IMG/VR virus record: IMGVR_UViG_3300028027_000194
Span: 1 to 27,346 of that record
Length of the DNA stretch: 27,346 nucleotides
Reading direction: 5' to 3' (one strand)
DNA from: a virus
Both the position numbers and the translations under genes were made by a program. This document shows, one piece after another, positions 8,492 to 17,300 of this stretch. The notes below the pieces were generated by a model. It saw only the letters and a list, made by a program, of their open reading frames with translations. It did no database searches and was not told the origin of the DNA. Position 1 is the first letter of the stretch; every line of letters begins with the position of its first letter.

Positions 8492-10290
8492 TGGAAAAGA
8501 AACAAATACTATTACCTAGTAAAAGGTATTTTAAGGCAAGTGAAGAGGATTTAACATTAAACGTTAAATTAGAGGGCGATAGTGTCTTAATGAGACAAGG
8601 TGAAAGAGATATTCTTTTAGACTTACCAACATTATTTGATGATGAAAGAAATGAAAGTAAACGTTATAAAATTTATGGTAAAATAAAAATGGTTTTTAGA
8701 AATATGTATTCAGGAACAACTGAGTATATACCACTACTAAAGAATTTCTATTTAACTAACGATGGTAGTAGTGTAAATAAAAAAGGTTTTATACCATATA
8801 ATGAATTTGCATTATTAAGAAACGACGTATTAAGGGAAGATAATATAACGGCAACAGGGTCAACTTTAGGTACTTTCATACCACAAGTTCAATTAACGGG
8901 AGCACGTTATACGGGTCACACATCCATCTCACCAATACAAGCACCATACAAAAATTGGAATTTATATTTGACATATGTTTTCAGTCAAGATTCATTATTT
9001 CCAATGAAGTATACATTTTCAGGTGGAACAACATTTTCATTTACATCTGGTGATGGTATACCATTTAGAGTTTTGGATAATGGAAACTATTATACTTTAA
9101 CATCACCCGTAGAACACGGAATAAAATCAGGAGAATATATTGTTATATCGGGCGGAACATTAAACAGTTCGGTTGCGGTAAGTGGTCGTACTTTTTATGT
9201 TGACAACCTTGGTGATGAAGTGTATAACTCAAAAAATTATGTAATTAACTTATTAAAAAGTGAATTCAAAACAAATTTCAATTTAAGTGGAGTGACTTTT
9301 GCTTTAGGTAAAAGATGTTTAGACTTAAATAATATTTCAGGAAGTACTTCATCGTACTATGTACACAAACATAAAACATTAACAACCGAAAAAGATTATA
9401 TATTAGATAAAGTTGGGTTTGAAACACCGATATGGGAAAATGAAAGAAAGATTTTATTTGAAAATGCGTTAAAAGAAAATGATGTTTTAGTTGAAAGAAA
9501 TAGACCTGAATCGGTTTTGTTTGATTTTAAGAAAACATTTATTTTAACGGGATTAACCAATAACTTAAAGTATACACCAACTGAGGTTTATGCTACAATG
9601 ATTTTAAGAAACGGAAATGGATTTTTTACTTATCCACCAAAAGTGGGTTATAAATTTAATTTCCATAATGATTGGGTTGATAATCAATTTAATGGTGACA
9701 CATCGGTTGAAACTACAATTGGTACCACAACTTTTAACGGTAATACAAGTGGTTATTCAGGTACAACATTTACAGGAGGAACTAAATTAGAATTAGGCAC
9801 CATATTAACAGGTGCGTTTGTTGAATATAATGTAAAGGACCTAAAAGAAAGAATTATTAGTGAGGCATTTCATAGATTTTCACATAGAAAAACTTTAGAT
9901 GGTACGGTACCATTATTTGACCACGAACAAGACCAAAGTTCATATTATTCGGGAGTGACTTCGAGTAACACCGTTGGTTATTATTATCAACCACATCACA
10001 GAATTAAATTAAGAGAATTATCTCCTTATATTGAAACATCAAAATTAAAAAGAGAAGAACTAATTAATTTACCTGAAAATACAATTTTTGATAATGACAA
10101 TAAAGTTTGGAAATGGAGAGATGTGTATGATCACGGATTTGTTGACCAAGAAGGTAATGGTACAAAATTTCCTTATATAAATGATATGCATTATGTGTCG
10201 ACCGATATTAATTTTTATTTAAGGAATGAGAGAGGATATAATAATAAAACTGACGGATTAACCGGATTTAATAATCAAATTATTTGTTAA
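8491..10290 (+). CDS. Putative virion structural protein (599 aa), unknown
   Basis: I do not recognise this 599-aa protein. The N-terminal about 75 residues are charged ([20 protein letters not shown], then [20 protein letters not shown]), resembling an assembly or contact region. The middle is Gly/Thr/Ser- and aromatic-rich beta sequence, including a stretch at about 187-215 ([20 protein letters not shown], then [14 protein letters not shown]) that looks like a small beta-barrel insertion seen in tail proteins. There are no Cys clusters, Pro-Thr linkers or hydrophobic helices. It is the middle member of a chain of three genes with one-base TAATG overlaps on both sides (8489 and 10288), so its amount should be tied to its neighbours. 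It occupies the place of T4 gp8/gp9-type baseplate genes; assignment beyond virion protein is inference. Confidence 0.7.
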   Translation: MEKKQILLPSKRYFKASEEDLTLNVKLEGDSVLMRQGERDILLDLPTLFDDERNESKRYKIYGKIKMVFRNMYSGTTEYIPLLKNFYLTNDGSSVNKKGFIPYNEFALLRNDVLREDNITATGSTLGTFIPQVQLTGARYTGHTSISPIQAPYKNWNLYLTYVFSQDSLFPMKYTFSGGTTFSFTSGDGIPFRVLDNGNYYTLTSPVEHGIKSGEYIVISGGTLNSSVAVSGRTFYVDNLGDEVYNSKNYVINLLKSEFKTNFNLSGVTFALGKRCLDLNNISGSTSSYYVHKHKTLTTEKDYILDKVGFETPIWENERKILFENALKENDVLVERNRPESVLFDFKKTFILTGLTNNLKYTPTEVYATMILRNGNGFFTYPPKVGYKFNFHNDWVDNQFNGDTSVETTIGTTTFNGNTSGYSGTTFTGGTKLELGTILTGAFVEYNVKDLKERIISEAFHRFSHRKTLDGTVPLFDHEQDQSSYYSGVTSSNTVGYYYQPHHRIKLRELSPYIETSKLKREELINLPENTIFDNDNKVWKWRDVYDHGFVDQEGNGTKFPYINDMHYVSTDINFYLRNERGYNNKTDGLTGFNNQIIC

Positions 10291-12149
10291 TGAAAATATT
10301 AACTAACACAAACGATTTAAATATCGTGTTAAATACTGAACAAGATTTTAAAACCGATTTAGGTTGGCAAGAGAATCTTGCACAATTTGAGGATGAAATT
10401 TTAAAAGATATTATTAATCCGGCACAGAATTATGAAACCGTTAGATATATTCATAAACCATATACATCATCGTTAGGTGTTGAACAGACAGATATATGGT
10501 ATCAGTTTTATTTTTCAAGTGGTTCGACGTATGTTCAAGAATATGAGGCAGTTGGTATAACAACAACTGAAAACGAATTTATGTTGAGACAATCAACTGA
10601 AAGTTTTTTTAGGTTAGAATTTTACAAGACACCAGGAGTCATTTCGGGTAATACGTTAATTTGTGAACCACCAACAAGACAAAATAGAAGATTGGTATTT
10701 TCTAAAAATTTATCTTTACCATTAGGTGAGAAATATTTTTACAAAGGAAGTACGTTTGGTTATTACATACATTTACCTGTGTTTATGGGGTCAAATTATA
10801 AGAATAAAGAAAATATGTATTTCTTTTGGTTTGATGATGAAACCGCATTAGAAGAAACGGATTTATTAGGTGTACCAACTTTAGACAAATATATTTTTAA
10901 TAATACAGGAACAACACAAAGTCAATTTTTATTCATTGATGCATTTAAAAATACAAATAACATAGTTTTACCAATAGGTACAACAACATTATATGGTGTC
11001 ACTGGTCAAACTTTCGATATTAAAAACACAACATTCTCAGTTGAAAAACAATCAGATGGTTCACCATTTATTCACGGAATGAATACGTTTTTTATGACGG
11101 TAAGATTCTTCAATGCTAAAGACGGGTCAATTATAAATTTTAACAATGCAGTTTTTAATACAACACATAAAGTAATTGAAGAAGACGATATGTATTATCA
11201 AGTTGATTTTGATAACTACGAAAGAAATTATCAAATATTTCCATACGATGGTGAAAAGGGAACTAATAGAATTGGTAACGGTATAAATAACTCAATTAGA
11301 TTTTTTGAATTTGGTGGAGGTACATTATTGGGTGGTAACTGTACATTTACTGGAGGAACTGCTGTTTATACAAATGTAGTAGTGGGTACCCCAACACCAA
11401 CCCCAACACTAATACCCGCAACACCAACGGCAACACCAACCCCAACTCCAACACCAGATGTCCCACCACCAACGAGGACTCCAACTCCAACACCAACTCC
11501 AACTGGAGGACCAACGTTTACACCAACTCCAACACCAACACTTACTGCAACACCTACCCCTACACCAACAGCAACAACGGAAGGACCAACATTTACACCA
11601 ACACCTACCCCTACGGTAACACCTACTGCAACACCAGTTCCTGAATGTGTAATATCGGTAGGTTTTGAAGTGGATAGTCCTGGTGATGTTAGATATGTAA
11701 CTTGTTGCGGAATTACAAAATATGAAACTTTTGGTATTGGACCACAAATAATAATTGATTGTTTACAATATAATTCATTATTTGCTACATCGGCAACTAT
11801 CTCATCTATAAATTATAGTGTTTCATCTTGTACGTGTATAACACCAACACCTACCGCAACTGCAACACCAACTCCCACTCCGACCCCAACATTACCAGCT
11901 GGATTAAATGCTTTTACAGGATGTGGTAGAGGTACAAGTGAAGCAAGTGTTTGTAACGACGCTAGTACAAACAACAGAACATTATATTCTGATTGTGACT
12001 CAGGTACGTTTGGGGTTGGATGTTATGTATATGTTGACACATTCCCTAACGCATTAACAGGATACGATTACGTATTTATGAATGGTGCTACTTGGGATAT
12101 AAACTCATCAACAGGTGTTGTAACAACATACTCATCAGAACAGTGTTAA
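10290..12149 (+). CDS. Tail-associated adhesin-like protein with Pro-Thr stalk and Cys-rich tip
   Basis: A 619-aa protein from ATG 10290, which overlaps the previous stop as TAATG. A TTG 6 nt upstream is in frame but less likely. Residues 1 to about 365 form a globular beta-rich region without recognised homology, probably the attachment part. Residues about 367-451 are a TPTPT-type linker (with two [12 protein letters not shown]-like/[12 protein letters not shown] segments). Residues about 453-517 form a small Cys-containing domain ([37 protein letters not shown]), followed by a short second linker. The last about 80 residues form a terminal module beginning [16 protein letters not shown], with [19 protein letters not shown], and ending EQC. 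The terminal module resembles the ends of other proteins in this window. Likely a tail-fibre or baseplate-borne surface-binding protein; the ligand cannot be told from sequence. Confidence 0.75.
   Translation: MKILTNTNDLNIVLNTEQDFKTDLGWQENLAQFEDEILKDIINPAQNYETVRYIHKPYTSSLGVEQTDIWYQFYFSSGSTYVQEYEAVGITTTENEFMLRQSTESFFRLEFYKTPGVISGNTLICEPPTRQNRRLVFSKNLSLPLGEKYFYKGSTFGYYIHLPVFMGSNYKNKENMYFFWFDDETALEETDLLGVPTLDKYIFNNTGTTQSQFLFIDAFKNTNNIVLPIGTTTLYGVTGQTFDIKNTTFSVEKQSDGSPFIHGMNTFFMTVRFFNAKDGSIINFNNAVFNTTHKVIEEDDMYYQVDFDNYERNYQIFPYDGEKGTNRIGNGINNSIRFFEFGGGTLLGGNCTFTGGTAVYTNVVVGTPTPTPTLIPATPTATPTPTPTPDVPPPTRTPTPTPTPTGGPTFTPTPTPTLTATPTPTPTATTEGPTFTPTPTPTVTPTATPVPECVISVGFEVDSPGDVRYVTCCGITKYETFGIGPQIIIDCLQYNSLFATSATISSINYSVSSCTCITPTPTATATPTPTPTPTLPAGLNAFTGCGRGTSEASVCNDASTNNRTLYSDCDSGTFGVGCYVYVDTFPNALTGYDYVFMNGATWDINSSTGVVTTYSSEQC
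11388..11643 (+). repeat. Pro-Thr (TPTPT) linker tract in the 619-aa protein
   Basis: About 85 codons dominated by alternating ACN and CCN triplets. All four Thr codons and all four Pro codons appear, so the amino acid pattern is far more regular than the DNA. A shorter tract of the same kind follows at 11841-11899 after a Cys-rich domain. It is read as an extended, flexible stalk. Confidence 0.85.
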
Positions 12150-12238
12150 AATTGATTTATATGACTATGTTGAAACAGTGTTTACCATTAGTAATTGTTC
12201 CGACTCTCCACAGATAGTATAAAATAAAATAAAATAAA
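12150..12238 (+). other. 89-bp intergenic gap with ACAGTGTT repeat and (TAAAA)4 tract
   Basis: Between the 619-aa and 389-aa genes. ACAGTGTT occurs at 12140-12147 (end of the upstream gene) and again at 12175-12182. Four exact TAAAA units (12220-12239) lead directly into the ATG at 12239. The tract contains TATAAAATA, one base longer than the T4 late consensus TATAAATA. No convincing terminator is visible. Gene start 12239 lacks the TATTTAT element found before most other gap-preceded genes. Confidence 0.4.
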
Positions 12239-13408
12239 ATGAAAAGAATAGAACATACAATATTAAAAAAACCAATTCAAAGTGGTTCATTAGTTTCTTT
12301 AACAAGCCAAAATTGGTATGATTACAATGGTAATTTAACACCGTGGTCAGGAAGTGCGTATGTTGGTCCAAGTATTGGTGATGGTGTGTATAATTTTACG
12401 GGTAGTGTTGATAATAGATATTCTAGTAGTGTTGCTGAAGGTTATTATAAATGGGGAGGAACTACGTGGATTTCCACATCTTTAACTGGTATCTCAGAAA
12501 GTTATAATTTACCAATTTTTTTAGAAAGTACGGTAGATGAATTGGGTGTTATGGTTTCATTTGATGGAGGTGTAGAACAAATAGAACAACTTTGTAATTT
12601 CACATACACTCAAACAGGTTCTACCGTAACGGTCTATAATAGTGTTAACCCCGATAAACTTAGAAAAATTGTTGAACAAACTTATACGATAAATTGGGGT
12701 GATGGGAATATATCCGGATTAACCGTTAATAGTGGTATTGTTGGACAAGGATTGCCATCAAAAACTCATACATACACAGGAAATGCCGAATATCTAATAA
12801 CTATTACATTAGATTCACCTTGGACAAAAGAAAATATTACAAAAAAAATAACAGTACCACAAAATATTACCGTATCAAATCCATTGGGTACATATACGTA
12901 CACAGGTACAAGTCTACCATATTTGAATAATACTACGTATTATTTACAATCTGGTAGAACTCAAAACTATTTGAATAATTTAGATTATACAAATAATACA
13001 GGTCACACTGTTAGTGGTTTCACATATATGGCTTTGGGTAAAAGTAGAATCAACGAATTAAAACAGTATGGTTCAAATACAATTACGGGTATGTCAACAG
13101 GAACTACCGATAATGTTATTTGGTCAGGGTATACAATTGATGGATTATATTATAGAGATTTTCCTGACAATTATACAATGATTACGGGTACAACAACGGG
13201 ATTTACAAAAGAAGAAGTGTTTAATAATATGATTACTCGTAATGAACATTTCTTAGGTTTTATCGACGACCCAACGATTTATTCGGACATTTTTGTTGAA
13301 AGAGGTCGACAAGGTGTAATGGAAAGTAACCTTCGACTTGGTGAAATTGATAATATGAGTGAATTAGATGTTTATGGAAATGGATATTTTAATGTTAAAA
13401 AACAATAA
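12239..13408 (+). CDS. Virion protein with a PKD-like domain
   Basis: A 389-aa protein. Residues about 120-205 match a PKD (polycystic kidney disease) Ig-like fold: YTINWGDGNISG with the diagnostic WGDG (Trp 153), then KTHTYTGNAEYLITITL (His 177), ending in a KKITVPQ strand. PKD domains are common in surface and virion proteins, where they act as spacers or binders. The C-terminal about 60 residues (TRNEHFLGFIDDPTIYSDIF, ERGRQGV, RLGEIDNMSELDVYGNGYFN) are charged and helical and look like an assembly domain contacting other tail proteins. There are few cysteines and no Pro-Thr linker, unlike its neighbours. The start is fixed by the TAAAA tract running into ATG; no Shine-Dalgarno. The specific virion location is unknown. 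Confidence 0.75.
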   Translation: MKRIEHTILKKPIQSGSLVSLTSQNWYDYNGNLTPWSGSAYVGPSIGDGVYNFTGSVDNRYSSSVAEGYYKWGGTTWISTSLTGISESYNLPIFLESTVDELGVMVSFDGGVEQIEQLCNFTYTQTGSTVTVYNSVNPDKLRKIVEQTYTINWGDGNISGLTVNSGIVGQGLPSKTHTYTGNAEYLITITLDSPWTKENITKKITVPQNITVSNPLGTYTYTGTSLPYLNNTTYYLQSGRTQNYLNNLDYTNNTGHTVSGFTYMALGKSRINELKQYGSNTITGMSTGTTDNVIWSGYTIDGLYYRDFPDNYTMITGTTTGFTKEEVFNNMITRNEHFLGFIDDPTIYSDIFVERGRQGVMESNLRLGEIDNMSELDVYGNGYFNVKKQ

Positions 13409-13414
13409 AAATTA

Positions 13415-13422
13415 TATTTATA
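13415..13422 (+). promoter_or_regulatory. TATTTATA start-proximal element, 11 nt before the 306-aa gene
   Basis: Exact TATTTATA within the inverted repeat AATTATATTTATAATT (13410-13425), 11 nt before the ATG at 13434. It fills most of the 25-bp gap between two tail genes. Same proposed promoter or initiation role as the other copies. Confidence 0.42.
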
Positions 13423-13433
13423 ATTAAAAGATT

Positions 13434-14354
13434 ATGGCAGTAGGATCATATGGAGTAGTTAGACCCGCAGATGTCTCACCGGATGACGTTGAGATACTTT
13501 ATCATTATGTACCAAATAGGTTATCGACTTCACAGGTTACTTTGAAAAAATTAACCGCAAATCAGGTTTTAACACCTATTTACCAAACATCAGGAACAAC
13601 AACCGACACCGCAGCACGAAATGTGGAAGTTTTGGGTGGATTATATAATTTAAAATTAAATGCTGACGATTTTAGTGATTTAGGAATTTATACACTTCAT
13701 TTAAGACCGAAACAAATTAGAACGTCAATTATGGATTGTGGTGTTTTAGCATCACTTCCGTCAGTTAGAGGATTAATTATTGACATTAGTAATGTTGTTC
13801 CCGCAGATAAAAATAAATTCACACCACAAGGATTAGTGGGATATAGAATTGAGTACATCAATTCAAGCGATAATAAGAAAGTAACCAATTTCTATAAAGT
13901 TGTCACATCTTCATTTTATTGTTCACCCGTTACTGCAAATTTAAGTAGCTCAACTCAAAAGTCGGTTAGATATCAATATAGTGAAGGTGCTACGAATTTT
14001 TTATTCTTAACAATAACACCATCTTCAGCACCATCTAATAAACCAAATACAGTTCCATTTATTGGACTACCAGGTCAGAAAATTATTTTAACCAACACAT
14101 ACTTCAATCCAACAACAATTGAAATTGATATGGTGGAACACGATGCTTCAACATTAGCCCACGCATTATATGGTAATCAAACTAAGGCGGTTAGTGAAGG
14201 TATTTACACAATCTACGATAAAGAAAACAATATCTATAGACAATACAATCTTTATGAAATTAAAGATGATATTCAAGAGACTCTATACGAAGTTAGAGAG
14301 AATCGTACAGATATTGATGAAACATTAAATTTCGATACAATTACTAATATCTAA
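13434..14354 (+). CDS. Putative baseplate/tail structural protein (306 aa), unknown
   Basis: I do not recognise this 306-aa protein by name. The sequence is mixed alpha/beta with no signal peptide, no membrane segment and only two cysteines. The N-terminus reads [20 protein letters not shown]; a middle region (about 85-125) has [20 protein letters not shown] and RGLIIDIS; the last about 60 residues are charged and probably helical ([20 protein letters not shown], then [20 protein letters not shown]), suggesting a subunit contact. It overlaps the start of the 1973-aa gene by one base (TAATG at 14352), so the two are translationally coupled and probably assemble together. A connector or collar for the large adhesin is a reasonable inference, not shown. 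Confidence 0.65.
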   Translation: MAVGSYGVVRPADVSPDDVEILYHYVPNRLSTSQVTLKKLTANQVLTPIYQTSGTTTDTAARNVEVLGGLYNLKLNADDFSDLGIYTLHLRPKQIRTSIMDCGVLASLPSVRGLIIDISNVVPADKNKFTPQGLVGYRIEYINSSDNKKVTNFYKVVTSSFYCSPVTANLSSSTQKSVRYQYSEGATNFLFLTITPSSAPSNKPNTVPFIGLPGQKIILTNTYFNPTTIEIDMVEHDASTLAHALYGNQTKAVSEGIYTIYDKENNIYRQYNLYEIKDDIQETLYEVRENRTDIDETLNFDTITNI

Positions 14355-17300
14355 TGGCAAAATACAAAGTTCCGAGTCAGGCGGGTAGTGGTGCTGATAC
14401 GTTTAGTGATAACTTAGTTGGTGGTCAAATCACCACGGGTACTGGTCAATTGACCAATACTAACTTTGCACTTGACAGCGGAATTGTCCAAAGAGATACA
14501 AAGAACTTTAAAACAAATCCCTTTTCCGATTTTTTAACATTAGACGACTTAAAAGAAGAAAATGCAAGTGGTGCAACAATTAACGGTAGAACGGTTAAAT
14601 CCACAAAAAAAGAAATTAAGTTTAACAGTACAAAAAACGTTTCAGATAAATCACTATTTGGTTCATTAAAGAATAGATTATCCGTTACGGTAACAAATAT
14701 CATTAAAAACTTTCCAGCGGGAATTTTAATTGATAAAAATAGTTATGTTAGTCTTAGTGGTCTTACTGCTTTCAATTCGAGTTATAATATAAGAACAAAA
14801 ACAACAACTTTTGACGTTGAGGTAGGTATGTTACATAATCCATACGGGGTTATTCTTACTACACCTAAAAGTAACACAACAGTTAGTAGTTTAAATCCTG
14901 TTAGGGATTTTTATTCTTCATATAAAAAATATGTGATTGAGGTAAGTGGTGTAACATACAATGTAACATCATATACCGAACCAAACTCCTCAAACATTAT
15001 TAAGTTAACGGTTAGTGGTAATCCTTTTAGTGGTGCAACAACCTACAATCAGAATATACTAATTAGACCAAATAATGGTGTAAGTGAAGAATTCTTTTTA
15101 AACTTAGACGATTTAGAGAGTAGTTTATTAAACAGAGAAACATCACCAAAGTATACCGCAAGTTTTAAAGTACCAAGAGATAGTTTTGATGAAACAAAAA
15201 CGGAATTAACTACTGTTGAATATAGTTGGCCGGTTTCAACTAAGGACAATTGGAACCTATTAATTATTGGTATCGAATATGACAATTACCTTAGAAACTT
15301 AAGTGATATTGCCGATGAGATTGACGATTACAAATCTAATTTACTCATTAGATTTTTAAGTTCACCACAATTATTTGAATTTGATTCAGATGGAAAAAAG
15401 GCAGAAGCTGTTTTTCAACTATACGGTCAAAGTTTTGATAAGGTAAAAAAATACATTGATAACATTGCGTTTATGAGAAACGTAAGTTATGATAATGTTA
15501 ATAATTTACCTGATATATTATTAAAAAATCTATCTAACACATTAGGTTTAGATACGGTTAATTTAATTAATGAAAGTGGTATTGATGAATTACTTTACAC
15601 TAAAACAATTCAATACGAAGGTAAACCAAGTGGTATTTCATTAGTTGAGGCTGAATATGAATTTTATAGAAGATTATTAGTTAATCTTGCTCACATATAT
15701 AAATCAAAAGGTACAAGAAAATCTATTGAATTCTTTTTAAAATTCTTGGGTGCACCTGAACCTATGATTAAGATTGACCAATACGTTTATAAGGTTAATA
15801 GATTCCCAATCTCATATGATTTAGAGGATGAAATAGACGATGTTATTCGTGGTGATAAAAGATATACAACTGTTGGATTTTTACCTACAGGTGGTACAGT
15901 TAATGGAGTTACATATACGGCTTACAAATATTATCCGATAACAACAACAGGTACAACATCATTAGATAGAGACGGTTACCCTGTTCAAGAATTATCTTTT
16001 TACCCACAATCAATTAGTGGTGTGACAGGTGAATTGTTTTTCCAAAAAGGTTCTGGTTGGTATGATAATACCGTAGACCATAAATCACCATTAATTGTTG
16101 ACGAAGAAAAATCTATATTAACAGGTAGAACAAAAACCGTTATAACTAAGAATAGTCCATTCACTTATGGTGAGGATTATTTTAACGTTTATAGAACTTT
16201 ACCCGGATTAGATACGGGTTATGAATTGTTTAGTGTTGTTGATAACGTTAAAGGTGAAATATTAAATGATGATTCTAATTTAACACTTAATAGAAAAAAC
16301 TTATCAGTTTATTTATCCGCATCACAGGCTGTTGATTATGACATATATCGTAAATCAAGAGATTTAAATTTAACATTTGGCACTAATAGTTTAGAACCAC
16401 AAAATGATGTATCGTTTGCAGAATATGTTGATAATTTACTAAACCAACAAATTTTAAATTCTAATTTAATTAAGTACAAGAAAAACTATATTCAATTAGA
16501 AGATATTTTTAGAAGTTATATTACTCATACTGGTTTTACACCATATAATTTTACTAATGTTAATGAATTCATTAATAAAATGAGTCCATATTGGGTTCAG
16601 GTATTAGATCAAATAATACCCGCAACAACATTATGGACAGGAGGTAATTTAGTTGAAAACAATATTTTTGGTAGGTCAAAATACAAACATCAATATGGAT
16701 GTCAACCGGTAACAATAATTGAAGATTTATACCCACAAATCCCAAATAACGTAACAGGTGTTACCGATTATTTTGAATATGCGATGGGTGTTGCTAATTA
16801 TGAATTTAGATTTTCTTCTGGAGTAACTTGGAATGGTATTTCATTTACAGGTGAAACTAATCAATTAGGTGAATACAAATATGATGGATTTGTACAATTC
16901 ATTCCTGTTTTTGACGTTGACGGAAAAACATATTCCGGCAACACAAGTAGTACTGATTATTATGTTAACGTCTCAGGATATTTTTCTAATACAACGGGAA
17001 CAACAAAAAATGCTAGGTTATATAAAACTCCCGATAATTTAAATCTTGGAGATTTTTATGATTTAGTTGGTGGTACGGGAAATATTATTAATCCCGATTA
17101 CACGTCAATAAAATTATTATGGAAAGGGGCGGTATCAAAAATCATAGATGATATAATTAACACTAGTGAACAAATTGATGGTCCAGGTGTAATAAATTCA
17201 TATGCACCATATACAGGTGCAACAGGATCAACATCAACTAAAGTCAACAAAAAAATACTTTCATATAATTTTTTTACTGATGAAAATGGTGTCGATAAAA

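Noticed and set aside
10284-10289. TTG start 6 nt upstream for the 619-aa gene
   Set aside because: ATG at 10290 overlaps the previous stop as TAATG, the same junction as at 8489 and 14352, and is the more likely start.
12165-12371. 68-aa minus-strand frame spanning the 12150-12238 gap
   Set aside because: It overlaps the start of the well-supported PKD-domain gene, has no family resemblance and no minus-strand gene exists elsewhere in the window.
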